This document shows, piece after piece, positions 10,905 to 21,019 of a stretch of 30,940 bases of DNA. This DNA comes from Pochonia chlamydosporia 170 (lineage: Eukaryota > Ascomycota > Sordariomycetes > Hypocreales > Clavicipitaceae), in the NCBI RefSeq assembly GCF_001653235.2, contig NW_019154067.1:1-30940 (forward strand), written 5' to 3'. The notes below the pieces were generated by a model. It did no database searches and was not told where the DNA came from. It was given only the letters and a program-made list of their open reading frames with translations. A program made the translations under genes and the position numbers. Within the stretch, counting starts at the first letter, position 1; each line of letters opens with the position of its first letter.

Positions 10905-11237
10905 ATGGCTAGAAGACTAACCCCCCGTGAACATGACGCCATTATGGCTTGATTTTTCAGAGGAATCCCAAATAAGGTAATAGCGGATGACTTCGCAGTT
11001 TCTGATAGGACTATTCGCAGGTTACGAGCGAGATTTGAGCGGACTGCCACAACCCGTACGATACGAAAACGAAAAGTCGGTCGACCCAAAGTTATTCCAC
11101 AATATATGGTGGACGCAATATGTGACCGACTGCTAGAAGACCCTTGCATGGAAAGAGAAGAGATTGCCATCTATCTCGAGGAATATTTCGGCCGCGAGGT
11201 GTCTGTCAGTAGCCTTAGCCGGGCCCCGCGAGCCTAG
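10905..11237 (+). pseudogene. Tc1/mariner-like transposase N-terminal relic
   Basis: Starting at ATG 10905 (MARRLTPREHDAIMA), a TGA stop at 10950-10952 interrupts the frame, which then stays open to TAG 11235-11237. The product shows a helix-turn-helix (NKVIADDFAVSDRTIRRLR), a basic GRP linker (RKRKVGRPK), and a second helical DNA-binding domain with EEIAIYLEEYFGREVSVSSL. This order is typical of the bipartite DNA-binding region of fungal Tc1/mariner-type transposases. The catalytic DDE part is absent downstream. The TGA could be a C-to-T change of an Arg codon, as repeat-induced point mutation makes, but one site cannot show that. A dead fragment. Confidence 0.65.
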
Positions 11238-11239
11238 AC

Positions 11240-12597
11240 GCTGCCGGCGCCCATGTACGGGGGCGCCTCTGTATTGGCCGCCGGGATGACTGCTCGGATT
11301 TGGTAAGCAGATTTCGTGCACGGACCTGCTTCTCAATTTGAACATCTTGGGAGCGAAAATGATAGCTTTGAACCCAAATAATTTTTTGATTTCTTCATTT
11401 GAAATGAGTTGATGTAAATAAATTGGTTGAAGACGCTATTGTCTATCGATTCATGTAATTTTTATTGCCAAAAGGGCCGTGGTTGGGTGTGGGCGCTCCA
11501 AAACACCACGTTTTCGATGCTCGCCGGATTTGACTAAGTAAAAACGGAACTCAAGTGCACCCTCCACACTGGCCGTTACTCTTATCTCTTATCTTGGTAG
11601 GGTAGAACAGGGGGTAATTCTCCTCTACTCTACAATGCCCAAGTATGGGAGGGAGCCGGTGATCTGTTTGTATAGGAGGGTCATTGGACTGGATTTCGGT
11701 GGATTTGATTTGGCTGCACTGGACCTGACTCATGGTAGAATTAGCATGAACAGACACAGGCTAACGCAGGGACAGATCATGACGCCCGTGGGTGTAGTGC
11801 TCTATGGTCCGGCTATCGACCCGGCCAACCCATGACGAACGCCACTGGCGCAACCCCATCCTGCAGCCTATACCCTTCGAATTTATCCGACGGTCATGTG
11901 GCACTGAGCTTGGGCACCTGAAAAGCACTATGTGGGTCTGAGACAAGCCAGAAAAAGCTACGCTCGCTTTGGAAGGTGCAACTTTTGAATCCGTCTACGG
12001 AAAGGAATGGGGACCGATTGCATCCAGGCTTGTGTGGCGCCAGTGCAGGGCTTCCAACCCCATACTCATTGGCCTGGGCAACAGTTTATTGTGAATGGAT
12101 TCCCTGTTGGCAATATTGTACCTAGTCCTCAAATGGATTAAGTCTGAGCATAAATAGTTCAGGTCCCAGAAAACTACCTAAGCACTCAACTGGAAATATT
12201 GCTAAACTAGAACTAGATTGGCTTCAGTTGTCTAATTGGTCGATACCCGCCAGCTCTACTGGTTTTACTGCTGGTGGCTTTCGGTTTCCACCTGCCACCT
12301 TGGCCTTCGATGTTCCAAAGTCATGGTCTGGAAATTCACATGAAGACCGGATTCAGTACTGGTTTGTCGTTGTGGGTCTTCGTGCACGAACCATACAAGT
12401 GGTTACAGTTTGGATGTCAGGGTTACTGTGACGGTACAAGGGCACGAGCAAGTGCGACTTGGATAAAGCGATTGTTCACAAGGAGAGTCAGAGCTGCCTT
12501 CGGAAGCTCTGACTCGAGCTATCTGAGTTCTAAAGTGGGGCCATTCCCTTACAGTTACAAGAATCAATCAAGGTCTCTGACTCTGGCCACATAATAA
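11240..12597. other. No supported gene
   Basis: Frames in this stretch are short and unmotivated. I see no convincing continuation of the Tc1-like transposase past 11237. A TATAAAT-like patch occurs in AT-rich sequence but leads to no plausible gene. Confidence 0.35.
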
Positions 12598-12863
12598 TTT
12601 GTCCCGTTATGAGACTCATCATTAGCTTACGTCACTTTATGTTATCGCACACAGGTAGACACTATAGTACAATCACTATTGTGTGTCAATTCTACTTAGA
12701 CACCATTCTCTACAGCCGTTTTTTAAATAAAACTTCCTTTCGTCCGAAGCATAAGTATAATTGCTTTTTCCGGCTATCTTCATCCCTAATAGCCGACGTT
12801 ATGACAGCTAACAGTTATACCAAGTTTGCGTGTACTATAAACAGAGGCATACTTATCAGACGG
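12598..12863. repeat. Diverged direct repeat, copy A
   Basis: Matches copy B (13318-13552) at several colinear anchors: CGTTATGAGAC near the start, AACTTCC and TTCGTCC in the middle, ATTGCTTTTTCCGGCTAT, ATAGCCGACG, ATGACAGC, and AACAGAGGCA near the end. It contains a hairpin, CGGCTAT (12771-12777) pairing with ATAGCCG (12789-12795) around an 11-nt loop. Divergence indicates an old duplication. Confidence 0.7.
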
Positions 12864-13317
12864 GAGGCGGTTACTTCCTTGGCGCTTTGATTGTCGGCCA
12901 GTGAGTCCTTCTGCACCGGATACGCAGCGAGGGTAAGGTGATTTAAATTGGGTAACCACAACCAAGAAGCTGAGCATTGATGACTTGCGAGCCTTGAGGT
13001 GACTTCTGACCGAAAACGGGCCGCGTTGGCACAACTCACAGTAAGGGACATGCAAAGCAGTCCGAGCCTGCTTGAAGCAGTTTATCAGGAGAAAGAATTA
13101 AATTAAAGCGTTTAGAAGCAGCAAATCACCATGTGATTGTCAAGAATCGAGCAGGCCGCGAAGGGATAGGAGGACACAATATGGAAATGCGGTCATGTGT
13201 CGGTAAGTAGAGTAGTCATCATGTAGTCCTGTAAGGTTATATCAGTAGATTATGTTGAGATAACCTTGTCTAGAAACCAAAGTCCTCCAATGCTGCTGAA
13301 ATTTATGTCCCAGTACT

Positions 13318-13552
13318 TTTGTCACGTTATGAGACCCATTGTTAACTAAGCTTCTTTACAAAATCATCGTTCTTGTTGTTGTTCGTGCTGCAGACAGAGT
13401 CTGCAACCGTCTTTTAATACTAGAAAACTTCCCGTTCGTCCCAAGCAAATAATTGCTTTTTCCGGCTATTCTCAGTTCTCATAGCCGACGTCATGACAGC
13501 CAGCATTTACACCACGTTTGCTTGTTCTATCAACAGAGGCAGTTTTATCCGA
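13318..13552. repeat. Diverged direct repeat, copy B
   Basis: Partner of copy A in the same orientation, starting about 720 bp downstream. Its hairpin CGGCTAT (13463-13469) / ATAGCCG (13481-13487) has the same stem and the same 11-nt loop length, but a different loop sequence. The pair could be terminal repeats of a small element with about 450 bp of internal DNA, or two dispersed repeat copies. Confidence 0.7.
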
Positions 13553-13577
13553 CAACTTTGTCACTGTGCTCAATCCC

Positions 13578-13925
13578 TCAATGATCACTACAGAATTGAA
13601 CCACACACCTGTCTCCTTGCAGCCTCTCATCTAGCTCCTTCACCTTCAACACATAAGCCAACCTAAAACGTTGCAACGCCTTCAAGGACTCTGTCAGTGT
13701 TGAAACGTAATAATTCAAGGACTTCAAGTCAGCATCTAATTCCGCCGTCCTAGGTCTGGCAAACTGCGCAGCCGCTCTCTTAATCTCCATTTCCGCCAAA
13801 ACCCGAGTAGTTTTGGCCATTTCCCCATCGAGCTCACCAATACCAAAAATAATCCTATCTTTTTCTCTGACGTTCTCTGCCATGCGCTTTTCAGCCCGGG
13901 CAATAAGTAAGCTGAACTCTGCCAT
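13578..13925 (-). pseudogene. Coiled-coil protein fragment
   Basis: The frame from ATG 13925 encodes 115 residues rich in Glu, Lys, Arg, Leu and Ala with heptad-like spacing (MAEFSLLIARAEKRMAENVR, then ELDGEMAKTTRVLAEMEIKR). It looks like a true coiled-coil segment and not chance ORF. An overlapping minus frame just upstream ends FEHLNRKMQSVLQ, which also fits a coiled coil. A one-base frameshift near 13925 may thus separate two parts of one ancestral gene. A possible GTGTGT splice donor follows LDERLQGD. Family not recognised; probably a remnant among repeats. Confidence 0.4.
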
Positions 13926-14272
13926 GTTGCAAAACGGATTGCATTTTCCGATTTAGGTGCTCAAATACGAACGACGCGCCGCCGTTGAACGGGTGCGGTG
14001 ACGACGCCAGATGGTTCGTCGTTATCCGCAATGCCGTGGCATGACCACCAGGTAGGGACTTTTGTAAGTGGACAGAAGGGTTATGAAGCAACGAATGCTG
14101 TTGTCCAGGAACTACAACCTACCGGGGTGGAGCGGTGGAACTGAAGCGCATTTATGCGAGAAGCCATCGCCAGGCAGTGGAAGGAAGGAGGCAGCGCCGC
14201 AGCGGCATGACTTGCAGCACATCAGAGACCCAATCAACTACACGACTTACACTGGTTGATCAACTTAGTGTA

Positions 14273-14372
14273 TTACACTCAACTAAATCAACTAAATCAG
14301 GACAATCCTGACTAATCAATTAAACTAAATTTGGGCCTCTCGTGTACGTGGATTTAGTTGATTTCAGTGTAA
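14273..14372. repeat. Short inverted-repeat (MITE-like) segment
   Basis: The left arm at 14273-14298 (TTACACT...ATCAACTAAATC) matches the complement of the right arm at 14351-14372 (GATTTAGTTGAT...AGTGTAA) apart from a 4-base gap. Related ACACT/AGTGT and TTGATCAA palindromes lie just outside at 14249-14271. The size resembles a miniature inverted-repeat element. No target duplication was seen, and the sequence may instead be the subterminal region of a nearby hAT element. Confidence 0.45.
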
Positions 14373-14970
14373 CTGTTGATGGTTAAAGGGCTGCACATTT
14401 GATCTCGAACTTAGCTTCAGGGTAGGTTCGGCTGCGGGCGAGACGACAAGTCAGCTTCCTCCCCCTATTCTACATCCGTAATTTGTATTCTAACCAAAGT
14501 GCCTTAAGGTAGAGCCTCCGCTACTGCGTCGTGCGTCTGTTGATCCTTGGTTGATTGACTTCGGCATCTTTTTACCCATCTTGGAACCGTATTGCCATGT
14601 TTTGAATGACGTGTAGCGGAACGATGGCTGATGCCTAGTTTATTGAAATATCTTCCTGCTAGCTAGCACCTGCTTGATCATCACATAACACCTATTTCTG
14701 GCCATCTACAACAAGTATCATCGCTTCTTTTCTGTAAGGGGTCGCCGGTCGGCCCCAGTAAGTTCCGTAAGGGGACACGCGGCTCATTCAGCTAACAAAA
14801 AAGAGAGAGCAGACGTTCTCGAGGGGTGGACTCTCTACTATGGTGGTTAACTGGGCAGTCAATGCTCAGGGGCTGGTTGTGAGACCCTCATTTGGTGGCG
14901 TTATCAGCATTGCCATCAACCCAGGTGCACGGCAACGAGTTAGTCCGTGACACTTTCACATTATGTCTTT

Positions 14971-15635
14971 ATGTTTACTATGACCATGAGCGCTTCGGAA
15001 TTCCTAGAATCGTCCCCAATTTCTATCGATGATGTCCCAATTGACTTCGAACTCCCAGTGCCTTCCACGCCTGCTTCTTCTGCCGAGAGCTCATTGACGC
15101 CGTTCTCCCCGCCGCCGACGACATTGCCCACTCCTGATAAGTACGATACGCGTCTTTGGGGACATTTTCCGGGTTGGGTATGGTCAGAAAGAAGCAAAGA
15201 CAACTACTCATGGGCTTGGGAATATGGATACGACATACAACATGACGACGAGCGCAGATGGGTCTGCAAGCCGTGTATTCAGAAGAACGACCCCAGACCT
15301 AAGAATTTCGTTGCTATTGGCCTTCAGAATGCGCTGAATCACTTATACAAGGATCACGGAATATCTGCACCAGATAACAAGACAAAGTCCGGCTTGCAAA
15401 AGAAAGCCGAGGAGAAGCCAGGGAGCAAGAGGCCAAGATCGATTGTGGATATATGGAAGCTCGACCCTTTAAGACCTCGAGAACAGGCGATTGCCAACTC
15501 TATGATACGCGGATTTAATCGAAATCACTTTCAACGTCTCCTGATCGAGTGGATAGTCGACACGAATCAGCCCTTTAGTGTTGTTGAACATGAGAGACTC
15601 CGGGATATCTTCGAATACCTTAACCCTGCAGTCAA
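14971..15635 (+). pseudogene. hAT-family transposase, N-terminal part cut by gap
   Basis: The frame from ATG 14971 (alternatives 14980 and 14986) is open to the assembly gap. After a Ser/Pro/Thr-rich leader of about 50 residues comes a BED-type zinc-finger region: LWGHFPGWVW, then WVCKPC (Cys-x2-Cys) and HLYKDHG (paired His). This is followed by RPRSIVDIWKLDPLRP and the hAT-type stretch FQRLLIEWIVDTNQPFSVVE, ending at FEYLNPAV. The family would continue several hundred residues into the RNase H-like catalytic domain and C-terminal dimerisation region. All of that lies in, or was lost at, the gap. Listed as broken because only the N-terminal third is present; the real gene could be intact in an ungapped assembly. 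Confidence 0.7.
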
Positions 15636-15645
15636 NNNNNNNNNN
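15636..15645. other. Assembly gap (10 N)
   Basis: Ten Ns join two different hAT transposase N-terminal halves that converge on this point. Ten is a placeholder length. The missing C-terminal parts of both genes imply that the true gap is kilobases long, or that the join is wrong. Confidence 0.95.
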
Positions 15646-17040
15646 TTTTTTTTAGCTCAGCCCAGTCTTGCTCTGAGAGTGAGTCAAGCTTTAAGTCTTT
15701 CTCCTTGGAGCAAAAGTAATCAATTTGATCTGCAAGTTCGATAGCTCTCGCGGTCATGTAGTACTTGGAGTTCCATCTTGTATCGTTGTCGCGAAGAAGT
15801 CCCTTCTTCTCACTGATCTCTTTGAACCTCTGTATTCGTTGCGGACTACACCGAATAAAGACAACAATGTTGTGCAGCTTGCCAAGAGGACCAGCCTTCC
15901 TCCATTTTAATCTATCAGATTCAGAAGGTTTGGCATATTCGCTCGTGGGGTCTCTTTTCACCTTGTTTTTCGTCGGGGCTTCAACGGGGGCGGCCTTCGG
16001 GAACATAAATGCGTGCGCTGCTAGATTGATGGTATGACCATTACAACGAAGGCGGTGATGTTTCGCATCATATACTATGTCATGCTTCTCGCTCAACAAT
16101 TTCTGTAGAGTAGTCATCAACGTATCATTTGAATCTGCATTGTCTGAAACAAAATATCCAATTTGAGTGACAATTCCGTAGTCCTCGACAACATTCATTA
16201 CAATGTGAGCCTGATTCTCCCCTGAATGTTTGCGGTGCACCTCTCGTAGAGCAACACAATATGAAACCAACTCGCCGTTGCTGTCAATAAAGTGTGCAAT
16301 AATACCAAGGATGCCAAGCTTATTTGGAGAGGACCACAAATCGACAGTGAAATGTATTCTCGAAATAGCTGATTGGAGAATTTGCCGCATACGCCGCTTT
16401 TGCGTCTCGAACGTTCGCATTACCCACTCGCGAATCGTTTGATGTGATGTAGGTAGGATTGAGAGCACTCCAGGGTTGAGAAATTTGAGTAAGGCTCGGA
16501 AGGTTTCTCTTGTTGCCATACGAAGTGCAATCCCACAGTCTGCGATCCACTCTATATACAGTTGCTCGAATTTGTCAGCGTTAAGATCTGTCGGTTCGTC
16601 ATTGTGTCGACGGCGTTTAAGGGGGATGGCGTCCTGAGACATCCGCGAGAAGGCTTCCTCAAGATGGTTCCTTGTTTTAGCCGCCCGTTTTTCGTTCGGC
16701 GTTAATATGCCAAGACTGCTGTGAGATTTAAGGTGCTTGTAGACATGAGCTGTACCTCCACTTTCAAGGTATTCGGCCGGCTTCTCTTTACAGTACTTGC
16801 AACGCCATACAATCTGACCTTCCGTATTACGGACGATCTCGTTTCTTCCAAAGGGCGTATGATCCCATATCTTTGACGTACGCTTCTTCTTCTTAAATTG
16901 AACGGACGACAAGGGCGAGTATTCGTTTCTCCGGCGTCAGAGTCTCCATTGTCGCTGACAACTGACGAATCAGGAGCTGCGGATGTCTGAGATGATATAG
17001 CCGTGATTGAGGCGACAATGCCTGAGTGCTGGGAAGTCAT
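15646..17040 (-). pseudogene. hAT-family transposase, frameshifted and cut by gap
   Basis: Minus-strand hAT transposase distinct from the one at 14971. The likely start is ATG 17040 (MTSQHSGIVASITAISS). A one-base frameshift near 16920 switches to the main frame SSVQFKKKKRTSKIWDHTPF. Seen in order: a BED zinc finger (WRCKYC ... HVYKHLKSH), EWIADCGIALRMATRETFRA, FLNPGVLSILPTSHQTIREW, the first catalytic Asp block FTVDLWSS, the second Asp block YFVSDNADSNDT, the conserved RCNGHTINLAAHAF, and the RW motif DNDTRWNSKYY. The frame ends at the gap after WAELKK, before the catalytic Glu and C-terminal dimerisation domain. The frameshift could be a sequencing error. A possible element end CAGTGTTTCC (minus strand, from 17459) fits hAT terminal repeats. 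Confidence 0.8.
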
Positions 17041-17836
17041 TATTTATTGGAATACGAGCTGTCGATAACTGGCTGAGAGAAAAATTCACTGTTAATTTGT
17101 CTAATTAGTGAAAAGTCCTGTAAATTGGGATTGCGCAGATAGTACAAGATCACGAACGAGGTTGGGTGCGACCAAGCGGAGTGTCCTTCCATATATCCAG
17201 AAGGACTGGTTGAAGTTAGCTGAGTTGGCAATCTCATGCTTTAAGGGAGCGATCTGGTGAGTTGCCAGGCAGGTAGCTGTTGCTATTTTGTTTTTGCCCT
17301 TTTGTCTTAATGAGTTGCTTTTGCCGGCGCCATTATCTCATCTTGCGGCCAATAATTCGCATGGCTAAACTCAGCCCTCGTGATGGAAGCTGCACAGACA
17401 GTCCCACCGCGCCGGCTTCGCGCTCTTCACGCGCCATTTTGGTGTCTGAGGAAACACTGCAATAGTTACAGACATGTGTGTACGTACTTTGCTGAGAATG
17501 TTACAGCAGCTATCCTACCCTGTACACCCGCATCGTATGCAAGAGCGTGAGGCAAACTATAGCCTTAAAGCACTTGAAATGCAGTGGATTGACTACTAAC
17601 ACTTGAACTGGAGGGCAGTATAGAGGTATGTTGGCTTGCGGGTTGAACGTCGGTGTTGAGGGTCACTTCTGCATCAGTTTCACCCAATGTATCATTATGT
17701 ATGGCAAAACAATCTCGTATTACTCGTGTTGCACTGTATTTGCACTGCTTGAATATCATATTCTAATTACTAACGTTTGGCTCATTCGAACTGCACAAAC
17801 TTTCGAAAAATACAGTATGACTTATATCAACGGATA

Positions 17837-17880
17837 ACGTAGGTGCATAGCGAGTCGGTCAACATAGCGGGTCGGTCACC
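17837..17880 (+). repeat. Left TIR of Fot1/Pogo element
   Basis: 44 bp, exact reverse complement of 19655-19698. It contains two related sub-blocks, GCGAGTCGGTCA and GCGGGTCGGTCA, plausible transposase-binding repeats. TA lies immediately outside. Confidence 0.95.
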
Positions 17881-17935
17881 CTACCGTTAAATTAGAACTT
17901 CCCTTCTTTAATCACCTATTCTCCCACTAAAAATT

Positions 17936-19597
17936 ATGGAATCTACAAGTAAAGAAAGCCGTATACTATTAGCTATTGAAGCTAAACGGAAAGACTTAGA
18001 TCTAAGCATTCGAGCCGCTGCAAAAGTCTATAACGTCAGCTATAGTTCACTCTACGATCGACTAAACGGAATGACTGCTCGACGCGATACTATGCCTAAT
18101 TCTCGGAAACTCACAGATCTAGAGGAATCTACAATTATTAAATATGTCCTCGACCTAGATGCGCGATCATTTCCTCCCCGGCTTAGTGGTGTACAAGATA
18201 TGGCGAATCGACTGCTCGCGGATCGCAACCCGCCTCCCGTGGGATCACGATGGGCTTCAAACTTTGTCAAGCGCCACCAAGAGCTTACCACGCGTTTTAC
18301 GCGTAGACATGACTATCAGAGAGCCTTATGCGAAGATCCAAAGATAATTAAGCCTTGGTTTGAGCTTGTACGCAACACAGTCGCGAAATACGGCATACTA
18401 GACGAGGATTTCCACAACTTTGATGAGACTGGCTTTATGATGGGCGTAATCTCAACCACAATGGTTGTGACAAGCTCAGATAGATATGGGAGACCAACTT
18501 TAGCCCAGCCAGGTGACAGAAAATGGGTTTCAGTACTCCAGTCTATTAATTCCCGAGGCGAAGCTATCCCGCCATTCATTATAGCTGCGGGGCAGTTTCA
18601 CCTCGGAAACTGGTATGAAGATAGCGCGCTACCAAAGGATTGGGTTATCTCTACAACTCATAACGGCTGGACTACAAATGAGAAAGCCGTAGATTGGATC
18701 CAGCACTTTGAAAAGCATACTAAACCTAAAAGTCGCGGCGCATATCGACTTCTTATTCTAGATGGACACGAAAGTCACCACTCAACTGAATTCGAGGTAT
18801 TCTGCAAAGAACACAAGATTATCACGCTTTGCATGCCATCTCATTCATCTCACATTCTTCAGCCATTAGATGTTGGCTGTTTTGGGCCGCTAAAAAAGGC
18901 GTATGGCAAAGAAATTGAAGGACTTATGAGGGCGCACGTCACACACATCACACAGGCTGACTTCTTTCCCGCGTTTTGCACCGCCTTTAAAGCCGCAATG
19001 ACCAAAGAAAATATCCAAGGAGCTTTTAGAGGTGCAGGACTTGTTCCATTTGATCAAAATAGTATCTTATCGCGTCTGGATGTAAGGTTGCGGACTCCAA
19101 CACCAGTTGAAGCCGCACTTGAGCTACCAAACCCGTGGGTTCCAAAGACCCCAAACAACCCAACTGAGGCGACTTCACAAACTAATTATATTAAAAGACG
19201 AATAAGCCGCCATCAGGGAAGCTCACCAACATCAATTTTAGATGCTATGGATCAATTTGCGAAGGGCACATGCGGAATAATGCATAAGATGGCTCTCTTA
19301 AAGGCTGAGGTTAACCAACTTCGGGAAGCAAATGCACTACTAAGCAAGCGGCGTAGAGCCAAAAAAACACGTTTACGTCAAGGCGGTAGCATGACTATTG
19401 CTGAGGGACAAGCTCTCCAGGACCAGAATAATGTGGAAGAGCAGATACAGGAAGAATATCGCAAAACTAGAGGTCGCAAGCCTCGGGATGAGACGAAGGG
19501 ACGGCGATGTGGTGTGTGCGGCAAGACGGGCCATAATGCGCGAACTTGTCAGATCGATGTGGAAACATCTAATGAAGAGAGTGCTAGTGAAAACTAG
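17936..19597 (+). CDS. Fot1/Pogo-type transposase
   Basis: Intronless 553-aa cut-and-paste transposase from ATG 17936, which lies just inside the left TIR and is the first in-frame Met. An N-terminal psq-like helix-turn-helix (AAAKVYNVSYSSLYDRLNG, about residues 28-46) precedes a CENP-B-type DNA-binding domain (about 65-130). A DDE_1 catalytic core follows with Asp163 (NFDETGF), Asp276 (LILDGHESHHS) and Asp312 (LQPLDVGCFGPLKKAYGKEI), a DD35D arrangement. After STEFEVFCKEH and FRGAGLVPFD comes a basic coiled region. The protein ends in a CCHC zinc knuckle, CGVCGKTGHNARTC, about 20 residues before the stop. No stops or frameshifts interrupt it and all three catalytic Asp are present. Confidence 0.95.
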   Translation: MESTSKESRILLAIEAKRKDLDLSIRAAAKVYNVSYSSLYDRLNGMTARRDTMPNSRKLTDLEESTIIKYVLDLDARSFPPRLSGVQDMANRLLADRNPPPVGSRWASNFVKRHQELTTRFTRRHDYQRALCEDPKIIKPWFELVRNTVAKYGILDEDFHNFDETGFMMGVISTTMVVTSSDRYGRPTLAQPGDRKWVSVLQSINSRGEAIPPFIIAAGQFHLGNWYEDSALPKDWVISTTHNGWTTNEKAVDWIQHFEKHTKPKSRGAYRLLILDGHESHHSTEFEVFCKEHKIITLCMPSHSSHILQPLDVGCFGPLKKAYGKEIEGLMRAHVTHITQADFFPAFCTAFKAAMTKENIQGAFRGAGLVPFDQNSILSRLDVRLRTPTPVEAALELPNPWVPKTPNNPTEATSQTNYIKRRISRHQGSSPTSILDAMDQFAKGTCGIMHKMALLKAEVNQLREANALLSKRRRAKKTRLRQGGSMTIAEGQALQDQNNVEEQIQEEYRKTRGRKPRDETKGRRCGVCGKTGHNARTCQIDVETSNEESASEN

Positions 19598-19654
19598 TCG
19601 ATTTTCTATGTTGTGGTTATTTCTCTGTAATATATCTGGGAGAAGGTCGTGTTA

Positions 19655-19698
19655 GGTGACCGACCCGCTATGTTGACCGACTCGCTATGCACCTACGT
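19655..19698 (-). repeat. Right TIR of Fot1/Pogo element
   Basis: 44 bp, exact reverse complement of 17837-17880, followed by TA at 19699-19700. Confidence 0.95.
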
Positions 19699-19700
19699 TA

Positions 19701-20930
19701 GCTCTAGTCTTATAAATGTAATTGAAATTTTACAAACCACCAATATCATCGCAAGCTCAAGAAATAAATAGCATTAAAGCCGGACAGAATCAACATGGTT
19801 AAGTGCTGTTTCTTTTGCGTAGTAATACTAAAATTTGGAGCCGCATAACGCGAAACATATGGCCGGGACGGGTAGCCGTGTAACGAGCCTGTCCCATGAG
19901 AAAATATCGGTGATCCCGCTGCGCTAATTTGTCGTTCCCAATTCCAAGTATTCTCGGCACCATATCGGCCTAACTATCGCGAGCTGATTTGAAACGGCCC
20001 GAGTATAAATAAAGTCTCAATCTAGAACCGTCGGAACGACCAGCCATTAAAACAGCGAGATAATTGAAGTCCCAACTCCCAAGCAACATGGGAGTGTAGA
20101 GAACGCCAGTGCGGGGCCCCGCACAGATTTGTGGAGCGGTGAAGACGTAATGCCCATCCACCGCCCTACAATTAATGGGTAAAGGGACTGCGCAAAATTG
20201 AACAGCCCGCTTGAAAACAGTTCCAACCGGCGTACGCTCGAAGCCACTGTCTCTGCACAGTTACGTTGCCAAAATGCAAAGCAACACTTACAACAACTAT
20301 GGCACGATTCGTCCCAGAATACGTCGCATGACCCGTAGATACGCGGGTGTATCCGTCCATGCCATGACTATACCGATCAGAGCCAGGACTGGGGGCTGCT
20401 GCATTCGGGTTGGTGAATGGACTCAGTACTTGATGTCATTGCGAAGTAGGCTGGGCACAAAAATGGCCATCAGGGACATGGATTTAGAACTATTTGACTG
20501 TGGCGGGATGAAGATGCGACGTGGCTGTACTGCCAATGCCCCTGCAATATGTTAGGTTTGCTCGGTAAATTGCCCGTTTGAACCAATGTTACCACGTTTC
20601 TGCAATGGCGCTGGTGGCAACTGCCAAGTGGGACAACAAGAAAGCGCCACCGACGATCATTCCTCTAGAAGCGTCTGCCACGAAGAGTGGCTTGCTCGCT
20701 TACCTGATCTGGCCGTATGGAGGAGGAACCCGGCCAGGAACCGACTTACCCACCTGCCGAGCGAGTGGCTTTATATTCTTTCGGTCCTTCTGTTGCTGGT
20801 TCCAAGATCCAGACCAGGGTCAGGGTAATGGTCCGCACGTTTACATGAAACCATTTCAGAATGACTCCGACAGCGTTGATGGGCTTTTTGACACTGCTAC
20901 AAGATATCCTGTTTTACAAGGGTAAGGGCC
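19701..20930. other. Intergenic region upstream of GH3 gene
   Basis: No convincing gene. Short frames on both strands lack domains. The right part should hold the upstream regulatory sequence of the GH3 gene. A CTGGGG match to the CreA consensus lies near 20387, about 630 bases before its ATG, but single matches occur by chance. Confidence 0.4.
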
Positions 20931-20933
20931 TGA

Positions 20934-20940
20934 TATAAAA
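20934..20940 (+). promoter_or_regulatory. TATA box of the GH3 gene
   Basis: TATAAAA 80 bases before ATG 21020, in normal position for a fungal TATA promoter. It is followed by an A/C-rich leader ending CACACCATG, a good fungal start context. Confidence 0.6.
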
Positions 20941-21019
20941 CCACCACTGAGATGCCACAAATGCACTTTACTACAACAATACAGATAAGCTTATTCCTGT
21001 CTGTTGACCAATACACACC

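Larger units (their letters stand above)
17835..19700 (+). mobile_element. Complete Fot1/Pogo-type DNA transposon
   Basis: A 1862-bp element spans 17837-19698. It has perfect 44-bp terminal inverted repeats (17837-17880 and 19655-19698, outer end ACGTAGGTGCATAGCG) and is flanked by the TA dinucleotide at 17835-17836 and 19699-19700, the target duplication of the Tc1/mariner superfamily. It holds a single uninterrupted transposase gene. Identical TIRs and an intact ORF suggest recent insertion and possible activity. Confidence 0.95.

Noticed and set aside
12598..13552. Complete LTR retrotransposon with copies A and B as LTRs
   Set aside because: Only about 450 bp lies between them, with no coding content, primer-binding site or target duplication seen. 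A miniature element remains possible but is not shown.
20211..20925. Two plus-strand ORFs of about 115 aa upstream of the GH3 gene
   Set aside because: No motifs, and one lacks a clear ATG start; the region is better explained as upstream intergenic DNA.
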